This document shows, piece by piece, positions 1-9,100 of a stretch of 64,000 bases of DNA. The DNA is from Molossus alvarezi (lineage: Eukaryota > Chordata > Mammalia > Chiroptera > Molossidae). The position numbers and the translations under genes were made by a program. The DNA lies in the NCBI GenBank assembly GCA_037176705.1, contig CM073905.1, forward strand, positions 28,986,986 to 29,050,985, read 5' to 3'. How positions within the stretch are numbered: the stretch's first letter is position 1; each line of letters begins with the position of its first letter. The notes below the pieces were generated by a model. That model searched no databases. It saw only the letters and a list, made by a program, of their open reading frames with translations, and was not told where the DNA came from.

Positions 1-105
1 CACCCACTGTGATGAGCTCCTCCCTGGGCAGCAACCTTTCAGAACTTGACCGCCTGCTGCTGGAGCTGAACGCAGTGCAGCATAACCCCCCAGGCTTCCC
101 TGCAG
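1..105 (+). CDS. PXN: PXN exon with LD2 motif, partial at window start
   Basis: Reading frame begins at base 3 ([15 protein letters not shown]). It holds the LD2 motif [14 protein letters not shown], the FAK- and vinculin-binding helix. The exon is cut by the window edge, and the ATG at base 9 is internal, not a start. The donor is CAG|GTGGGA at 106; the codon split over the junction gives Asp of ADEANSS. Confidence 0.93.
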
Positions 106-3100
106 GTGGGACGGGGCAGGGGGCCTCCCAAACCCCCCAGGGCCTACCCACTGGCTCGGGGCTGAGTAGTCCTCTCTCCCTCTTCCAAGATGAGGCCAAC
201 TCAAGCCCCCCGCTGCCTGGGGCTCTGAGCCCTCACTATGGCATCCCGGAGAATAACAGCCTGCTGGGGATCAAAGCTGGGCCCCCGATGAAAGAGAAGC
301 CCAAGCGGAACGGGGCCCGGGGCCTGGAGGACGTGCGGCCCAGCGTGGAGAGTCTCCTGGATGAACTAGAGAGCTCCGTGCCCAGCCCTGTGTGAGTGTC
401 CGCTGGGCTCACCCAGACAGGGCGGTCTCGCTCAGTGCCCGTGCTGTATCTTCCCACTTAGCCCCTGTGTCAGCCATTCCCTCCGTGAGTGCTTGTCTGC
501 CAGGCCCTGCACCAGGCTCTGGGGGGAGAGTGATGAGTCACATGGACGCCATTCCTGCCACCATCCACCAGAAAAGATAGGCATGATGCGTGCGAGGACG
601 CCTGCAGCTTAGTGGCTGTCAGCTCGGGTTTTGGAGCCACACAGTGGGGTTCAGACCTTGGCTGTGCCCTTATGTGCCCTCAAGCTTTAGTTTTTCCATC
701 TGTAAAATGGGGTTAGGGGGTGTGGGATAATGGGGATACGGCCACCTGCCTCAGTGAGGGTAGACCCAATCATACACGAAACGCACCTGGAATGGTTTTT
801 GGCTCATAGCAGGTGATGTACATGGGGAGTGCTTTCTAAATGTTAGCTGTTCTTGGTGTGACCGTGTTGCTGGAACAGTCGCCCATGTACTTGCAGTGCT
901 GTGGAGGGGACACGGTGCTCGGGCTTGTTTAACAGGCAAGCTTGAACTTGGGCTGGCGGACTAGAGGCATCTTCCTGGGGAGATCGCTGTTTGCGTGGCC
1001 CTCTCTTCTCCCATGTCAGCTCTCAGAGCTCTGTCCCCCTGGCTGACAGCAGCCCCTCCCCAGAACAGATGGGGAGCTAGTGGGCTTCCCGGGATTGGGG
1101 GTGGTGGGACCCTGATGTCAGAGCTAACGTGTTGGTCTCCTGAGAGGGGAGGGCCGCTCTGCGGGAGCATAGGGCTGAACTTGGGGTTCCCGCTGATGTC
1201 ATGCCTGCCCTGCAGCCCCGCCATCACTGTGAACCAGGGCGAGATGAGCAGCCCTCAGCGAGTCACCTCCAGCCAGCAGCAGACACGAATCTCGGCCTCC
1301 TCTGCCACCAGGGAGCTGGACGAGCTGATGGCCTCCCTGTCGGACTTTAAGGTGCCCCAAAGTCCCTCTTCCCTATCCATGTCTCCCCCATTCTTCTCCT
1401 TCTGTACCTCAATGTGAGTAGCTGGAACTCGGCCCCTCCGTTTGGGAGCCTTGGCCTGAGCCAAGGACCTCTCAGTGCCCTGGTCTTGCCAGGATATGGG
1501 GGAGGGAGGCTCGGGCAGGCTGGGGGCTGAGCTGCCTCGAAGCCTGTGGAGGCAGAGAGTGCTCACAGGGACATTCCTCCTCGTGGGCTCCCAGCTCCCA
1601 GCTCCCAGGGCGGGGGTCAGGAGGCTGCAACAAAGGGCCCTTTGTCCATGTGCTCTTGCGGGGGGAGGGCATTCTCTGCTGGGCCATGCGGGACTTGGGA
1701 TCTTGTGCCTGAGAGGTCATTTGTCCTGGAGCCCCATCTCCCATGCTGGCTGTCCTCAACACGTCCTCTTTCTTTGTGCCTCCGGCTTCTGAATCCACAC
1801 GCCTCCTTTGCCAGCCTCCTGGCCTGCCCCCTCTTCCTCCATGGGCTTCTGAATCCCCACAAATTCTGTCTGTGGAAACCTAACCTATCAGTACTGAGCC
1901 AGCCCTGCATCCAGTGTCCCTTCCGCTCCCCTTCTGGGCCTCCCAGGCCTCCTGAGCCGGAGGTGTACTGAGAAGATGCGGTGCCTTCACGGGGACTGGT
2001 ATTGACCGAACTCTCCAATTGCTGACTGCACTTTTCCATGTGGGTTGATCTTTGGCACATGACTTAAGGAATCCGAGAAGGGGAGCAAGTGGTCCATGTG
2101 CTCCTGGCCTTGATGGTGCCTCTAAACCTCCCTTTCACTGAGGTTTTATGGTGGGGGGTGGGGGTGGGGCCGGGAGGGTGGGATGAGCTGCTGGCAGTTC
2201 TGAGCAGCCGATCAGAAGCCAGTGTGTCGGACCCAGGCACTGGCCTAAGGGAACCCTGCTCCAGCACCTCGACAGTGATGCTGCCTTCTGAGAGCCAGTG
2301 TCGTGCTGTCCCGCGGGAAGCCGAGCTGGCAGCGGCCGTGCGCCTAGAGCAAGGTCTCGGGGACAGAGGGAAGCTGGGTTTGTCTGGGAGAGACCAAGCC
2401 AAGAATCGAACTAGGTGGGAGGAGGCAGAGCAGCTGCCTGGGCTGACCTCCCTGGTCACCTGTCTCTCACGCCAGCTCCCCTTAGCTTTCCTCCCTCTTA
2501 CCTGCTCTGACTGGGGTGACTCCACAGGCTTTGCTCAGAGGCCGCTTCCTGCTGCCTGGGTTCGGTGGGGGCCAAGGACTCGTTGCCCAGGAAAATCTTG
2601 TTGGGTGTCTGGGCCTCCCGCCAGGGCCAGGCCTCGTGCTTCCGCTTTGCAGCCACCCCGGTCAGTATAGGTGGCGGCTCGCAGAGCCCTGCGGTCAAGC
2701 CCCCCTTGCAGTGAGATTCTTCCTCACCTGTCCTATTTCTTTGTCTTCTCTCTACCTTTGTCTTTCTCCTCTTCCAGACCAGCTCCTCTACTGTGGCCTT
2801 GAACTCACTGTTGCCCAGCTCAGCTCCATCCTCACGCCACACACTTCCTTCTCCTCCTCCTCCTCCCGGGCCCTCTGTAGTCTTGCCATCCATTATTAAA
2901 CCCTCCCCTGGAGGCCATGGTCACACTCCGGAGGTCCTTTGCATAAAAAATAATGATAATGGACAGGACCTTCTACCTCCTGTGGCTCCTAGCTGGCTTG
3001 ATTTGGCTGGCCTTGGGGTCACACCTGACAACCCCAACTCTTCCTCTGTGGAGGGTTCTCTGGGGCCATCTGGTGCAGAGAGCCAGGCTCGAGTTAGGAG

Positions 3101-6100
3101 GGATGGACTAAACCTCACGAGTGAGCTCTCCAGGGTTCCCCCAGGCCACACTCCACCCCGAGCTGGGTATGTAGGTCCCCAGGAGCCTGAAGGCCCCCAA
3201 GGGCTGTCAGCCAACCCTGTGTACCCAGAGGAGGCCTCGGCTGCCACATGGGAGCAGCCGTGGGCTTTGGAGACGCTCAGGCCTGAGACTCCCTGCAGAG
3301 CTACACCCAACTTCCAGGAAGTAACCGAGCCAGCCGTCATGGCCGTAGACCGTCAGATCATCTTCCCAGATACCTGGGGTCTCACGAAGGGACGTGGACA
3401 GCTGAGGGAGAGGGCCAGACCAGAGCCAGCGGGGCCGGAGAGCAGCTGCCCTGCTCCGGGTGACCAGGAGCAGTTAGGTGGAGCGATGCCCATGAAGGGA
3501 AGCCTGGTCAGGCCATTCCGGGGGCCCGAGATACCCAGGAGGCCAGAGGGCACCACTGAAGCCACTGCTGAGACCAAGAGGGAACAGCCGGAGCTTCCAC
3601 AGGCCATGGTCATGGACACGCTCAATACCACCGAACGGATTTCCACCTCTGGCCAGGCAGGCGGAAGCTCGCACGGCTGCTGGCCTGGTCCTCGCCCAGC
3701 TGAGTGTGGGCCACTCCTGGCTAACTGCATGCAGCCTCCCACTCCACGCATGTCTGCTTGGGCAGCGAATCCTGGGATATCGTGGCCTGCTACCCCGATG
3801 ACCAGCTCTCGACAATGGGCTCTGTGGAGCCAGTGGAGTGCCCTGGGGCTGGCAGTCTCTCTTAGTGACAACCTGCTTCTTGCTTGTTAAAGGCTTTTTC
3901 CTTAAGTGAACTCCCCTGACATCCTGAGGGGATGTCTGCGAAATGGTTAAAAGCATGAGCTTTGGGACCAGATAGAACGGAATATAAATCCTGCCTCCAA
4001 CACTTGCTACTTGTGTGACTTTGGGCAACCCTCTACCAGCCTCAGTTTTCTCATCTTTAGAATGGGGGTAAAAATAGACCTTCCCCCACAGGGTTGTGCA
4101 GAGGATTAGATGAAATAATGGCTGGACTGTGCTCAGAACACAGCATATGGTCCTCAGTAAGCCATGACTGATGTTACTGTTAGTATTTGCTTTTTGCTTG
4201 ACTGAAACTTCATGCCTTTTCCAAAAACAAAAAAGCAAGACTACTACAAACCAGTAGGTTATAATATAAACGAGGGAAAAAATTGGTTAGAAGATTTGGA
4301 AGGAAAGACCACATTTTTTATTACAAATCAAAAAGAAGCCTTACATACTTTCAAGAATGCCCACTTACGTTCTCACAAATAATTCTCATAATAACCCTGT
4401 AAAGCAGCCAAGAAAGTACTAACCCCCTTTCATGGATGGAGGAGCTGAGGCCTGGAAGTGAAGTGTCTTGCCCAAGGTCTGAGCCGAAAAGGAGCTGAGC
4501 CTGGGAGTCTGCTCCGCCCCTGCCTCCGCCCCCCTCAGCTTGGCTCTTTGGCCGGTTTGTTCAGCCCTCCCTTGCCTGGGGCACCTGAGTGTGGACTGAG
4601 CAGCATTGGCAGAGCCCAGAGTGAGGCCATGACAGCTTCCTCCTCCCTCCTCAGATCCGCTCAGTGATCAGGAGGAGCCGCGAGACAGGCCACGCGCACC
4701 CCATGTCCCGGGAGCCCTCCCCTCGCCGCCGGCTGGACCCCGCCACCTTGAGCAGGACCCCATCCCAGGAGCGGCTCATCGCAGAGCTGCAGGGTCGGCT
4801 GGGCATCCAGCCGGAGGCAGAGGAGGCTGCAGGGCCAGCGGGGGCCTCCACCGAGGACTGGATGACCGAGGGCGTCGTCATTACTGTGCAGCCTCGAGGG
4901 AGGCGGGCTGAGGGGCAGCTGGTAGAGAAGGTAGCAAGGAGATGCCCAGAGCTGGGCCAGGACCAGGGCAGCAGGCATCTTGATTCTTTCCCAGCTCTGG
5001 CCAGAGGGGAGCTTGGTGTGTGTGTGGGGAGGTCCTGCATCCTGTGGCCTGGAGAGTCCAGTCAGAGTGGGAAGGCCCGGGGAAGCCTGGGGACATCACG
5101 GCTCTCTGCCCTTGCTTGCTGAGCTGATGTTTTCTCCGTCTTCCTGATCTTTCTCCTTCCTTTCTTCTCCCCAGGTTGTTTTCCCTCCTGGCTCTCCCAT
5201 TCCTTTGAGAAGAACCTTCTCTGTTCTGCCTTCTCCTCCTCCTCCTGTCCCTTTACTCCAGAATCACAGAGATGGCATGGCCACCAGCTCTTCTCCCCCA
5301 CGCAGCCTGCCTGCCCACTCCACCCTGGGGCCCTCAGTTCTTCCCTGTGGGTCTCCTGGGGTCCAGAGTGCTGGGGCAGGGCTGCAGGAAGAAGATGTGC
5401 AGGGGCCCACCTCTCTCCTTTCTGCGCCCCACACTGCGAGGTCGGTGGGCTGCCAGACTGACGAGGACCCGATGTTCCCCCCGATGCAGGCAGGCCCTGG
5501 GGCCCCAGCGTGAGCCCTACCCGTCCCCACTCTGCACACATACGCCCTCTGTTCTTTCATCCACAAGCCCGGCACAGTACCTCAGTCCTTCCGGACCCTC
5601 TCTTAACCTGACGTCCACGTTCCCACCCTCCCTGGACATCAGCTGTCCTCTGGCTTGCCCATGGGGCTCCCTTCTGCCTGCCCCCTCCTGCTGCTCCTTG
5701 GTCACGCCCCGGCTCCATCTGAGAAAGGGCAGTACCAGAAAGGAGACCAAAACCTGTTCCCCACCCCGCGACCCCCAGGCCCAATACTTGGAAAGCCTCC
5801 CCTCTCTGGCCTCAGTCCCCTCCCCTTTCTGGGTCCCCTGCCTTGGCTGGCTCACCTTCTCTTCACTCCCTGGGACACTTCTTTTTCTTTCTTAATTAAA
5901 AAAATTTTTTTCTTATCCTCGTTTTCTCTCCTATTTAAGATCCAGGGCCTGGAACAAAGAGCGGACGGAGAGCTGTGCTGGGCGGCGGGCTGGCCTCCGA
6001 ATGGCAGGCAGAGCAGTCCCGAAGGGCAGGACGAGGGAGGGGTCAGTGCCAAGGCTGGGGGCTCAGTGTCCTGCTTGCTGTGTTTCCCAGCCTCGGGCAG

Positions 6101-9100
6101 GCCTGCGGTGCCACGAGCCCCTCTGACACCAGATGTCCTGCGGACGTCATTCCCACCTCTGGGGCTCTTGAGGCCCCTGGAGGAGATGGCACTTCTTGCC
6201 TCCATCAGCCCGTGTTCAGGAGGGGAAAAGCCTCCAGTCCTGACCTGCCCTTTCTGTTTCCACAGTTCATGGCCCAGGGGAAGCCGGGGAGCAGCTCTCC
6301 TCCTGGGGGGCCCCCAAAGCCTGGGAGCCAGCTGGACAGCATGCTGGGGAGCCTGCAGTCCGACCTGAACAAACTGGGAGTTGCCACAGTCGCCAAAGGG
6401 GTCTGCGGGGCCTGCAAGAAGCCCATCGCTGGGCAGGTGAGGGGTGGGGGCAGGGCAGGGAAGAGAACAGCAGGTGGGCTCAGGGACCTTGGCTCCTCTG
6501 GAAAGGATGCTTTGTGGCAGGCCAGGGCCTTGAGCCACAGTCTGCCTCCCTCCTCAGGTTGTGACGGCCATGGGGAGGACATGGCACCCCGAGCACTTCG
6601 TCTGCACCCACTGCCAGGAGGAGATTGGGTCGCGGAACTTCTTTGAGCGGGACGGACAGCCCTACTGTGAAAAGGACTATCACACCCTCTTCTCCCCGCG
6701 CTGCTACTACTGCAACGGTCCCATCCTGGATGTGAGTTCCCGGCATGGTGGGGAGCAGCAGCGCTGGCTCATTTCTACTTCACTGTCACCCTCGGAGTGT
6801 GCAGGTGGTACCATCTGAGGCTCAAAGAGGTCCCTTCACATGCACGAGCTCACACGACTAGGAAACAGTGGGTCTGGGATTCAAACCCAGGCCCGATTCA
6901 TGGCAGTCCTCTGGACCGCAGGCCGACACTCTAACCACTGAGCCAAACCGGCCAGGGCTCGGCAGTCCTAATGTACGGCAGGCCGCCCACGTTCCATCTG
7001 CCTCCCGTCCCAGCTTCCATCTGTGGAGGCTCAGGGGTTAGGAGCCCTGCCCAGATCATTGGAGTGAAGTCCCAGCTCCTTCTCTCCCACTGTGTGATGT
7101 TAGGGAAATGCCTGGCCTCCCTGAGCCTAGGTGTCTTCCTTTATAAAATGGGAGCCACAGTAGAACCTGTGACCTCCACCGCATGTGAGCGTTAAAGGAG
7201 ACTGACATGTCACCTCCTTCAGCAAACCAGATCTCGGTGGTGTTCAGAGCAGTCAGGAGAGACCCTGTCTTGGCAGCCTTTGCTCTTTCCTTGGCTGGGA
7301 GCTGCGGGTGGGGGTGGGAAGGACAACCTGGCCTGTGAGTCTCAGTTGTGGGGTCTGTCCAGTGGGATGTCAGCTTGGCTCTGACCCCACACTTTACTTT
7401 CACAGAAAGTGGTGACAGCCCTGGACCGGACGTGGCACCCCGAGCACTTCTTCTGTGCCCAGTGTGGCGCCTTCTTCGGTCCTGAAGGTACTGACCAGCA
7501 GACTACTGCTGTCCCTGGGAGTGTCGGGGAGGTGGGGGCTCCACCTCCGGAGACCGTAACTGCCCCCCACACCCCCCGCTCCTCAGGGTTCCACGAAAAA
7601 GATGGCAAGGCCTACTGCCGGAAGGATTACTTCGACATGTTCGCGCCCAAGTGCGGCGGCTGCGCCCGGGCCATCCTGGAGAACTACATCTCAGCCCTCA
7701 ACACCCTCTGGCATCCCGAGTGCTTCGTGTGCCGGGTAAGGTGCCCCTGCCCCTGCATCTGAAGGGCGCTGGGCAGTGGGGAGAGAAGGGCCTCCCTCAC
7801 TGTATTCTCGGCTCCAACTTGGAGGCCTTCTTTGGGGGTACACTTCGTCAAGTCCAGTGGGTCCTTCCCAGGGCTTGTACTGACGCTAGGAGACACCAAG
7901 AGCAAGGCAGATGTGTCTGTAGCCTCGTCCTGTGCGGTGGCCTATCACATTCAGGAAAAGGGCCTGTGGGGATTAAATGAGATAATGCAAGCATTTTTCA
8001 GCCTCCGAGGAATTGGCCGTTGGTTTTCACACTGTAATCTGGCGGGTCGTGGGAGTCCACAGATGTTACTGGGGGTCCAGCAAGGGTTCTCTGACCAAAT
8101 AAGTTTGTGAAACACTGCATTGCAGGACTTCTCAGGGCCTTTTATCCCCTAGAGTGCATGTGAATCTCTACACAGAAACTTAGGACGCAGAGTTTGACCA
8201 TGGAACCCTTTTTTCAGCGCTGGGGTTTTGGGGGCACACCAGTACAGCCTCCCAGTTAAGTGCTCAGGAGTCAGACCTACATTTAAATCCAAATTGTGCA
8301 ATTTTTTAAAAAATTTTTTTTTCTTTATTGATTTTAGAGAGAGAGGAAGGGAAAGGGAGAGAGAGATAGAAACATTGATGAGAGAGAACATCGATTGGCT
8401 GCCTCCCGCATGCCCCCCACTGGGGACTGGGCCCACAACCCGGGCATGTGCCCCGACCGGGAATCGAACCGGAGATCTCTTGGTGCATGGGTCTGATGCT
8501 CAACCACTGAGCCACACCGGCTGGGCAGCCAAAGTGTGCAATTTAGTAGCTGTATGACCTTGGACAAGTCACTTAAGTCCACACCCCAGTTGCCTCCTCT
8601 GTTGGGATTTCAGTTGCGTTTAGCACAGCATTTGGCACGTAGGAAGTGCTCAGCAAGTGGGAGTGTGACAGCCATGCCTGTCTCCTGCCCATCACCCCTG
8701 GAGCTGCCTCAGCCCCCTGCGCCAGGCTGAGACCCTCCCCTCCACCTCACCCCCTCCGCCTGGCAGGAATGCTTCACGCCGTTCGTCAATGGCAGCTTCT
8801 TTGAGCACGACGGGCAGCCCTACTGCGAGGTGCACTACCACGAGCGGCGCGGCTCGCTGTGCTCCGGCTGCCAGAAGCCCATCACGGGCCGCTGCATCAC
8901 CGCCATGGCCAAGAAGTTCCACCCAGAGCACTTCGTCTGTGCCTTCTGCCTCAAGCAGCTCAACAAGGGCACCTTCAAGGAGCAGAACGACAAGCCTTAC
9001 TGTCAGAACTGCTTCCTCAAGCTCTTCTGCTAGGCGCCCTCATCCCTCCGGCTGCCCTTCCCCTGGCCCAGCCTCCCTAACTGCTACTGTGACCCAGAGG

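Noticed and set aside
2089..2670. 193-codon open frame on the plus strand before the large PXN exon
   Set aside because: No acceptor-donor pair in a PXN-compatible phase and low-complexity composition; treated as intron.
3474..4238. 254-codon open frame on the minus strand
   Set aside because: Overlaps the large PXN exon and a MIR; no start context, splice pattern or recognisable protein. It mirrors GC-rich sequence on the coding strand.
5490..5516. Donor GTGAGC at 5512 as the end of the third long-form PXN exon
   Set aside because: It leaves phase 2, incompatible with the phase-0 exons at 5940 and 6266.
5852..6538. 228-codon open frame on the minus strand
   Set aside because: Antisense to the PXN beta and LD5 exons; Pro/Gly/Ser-rich as expected from complementary GC-rich coding sequence.
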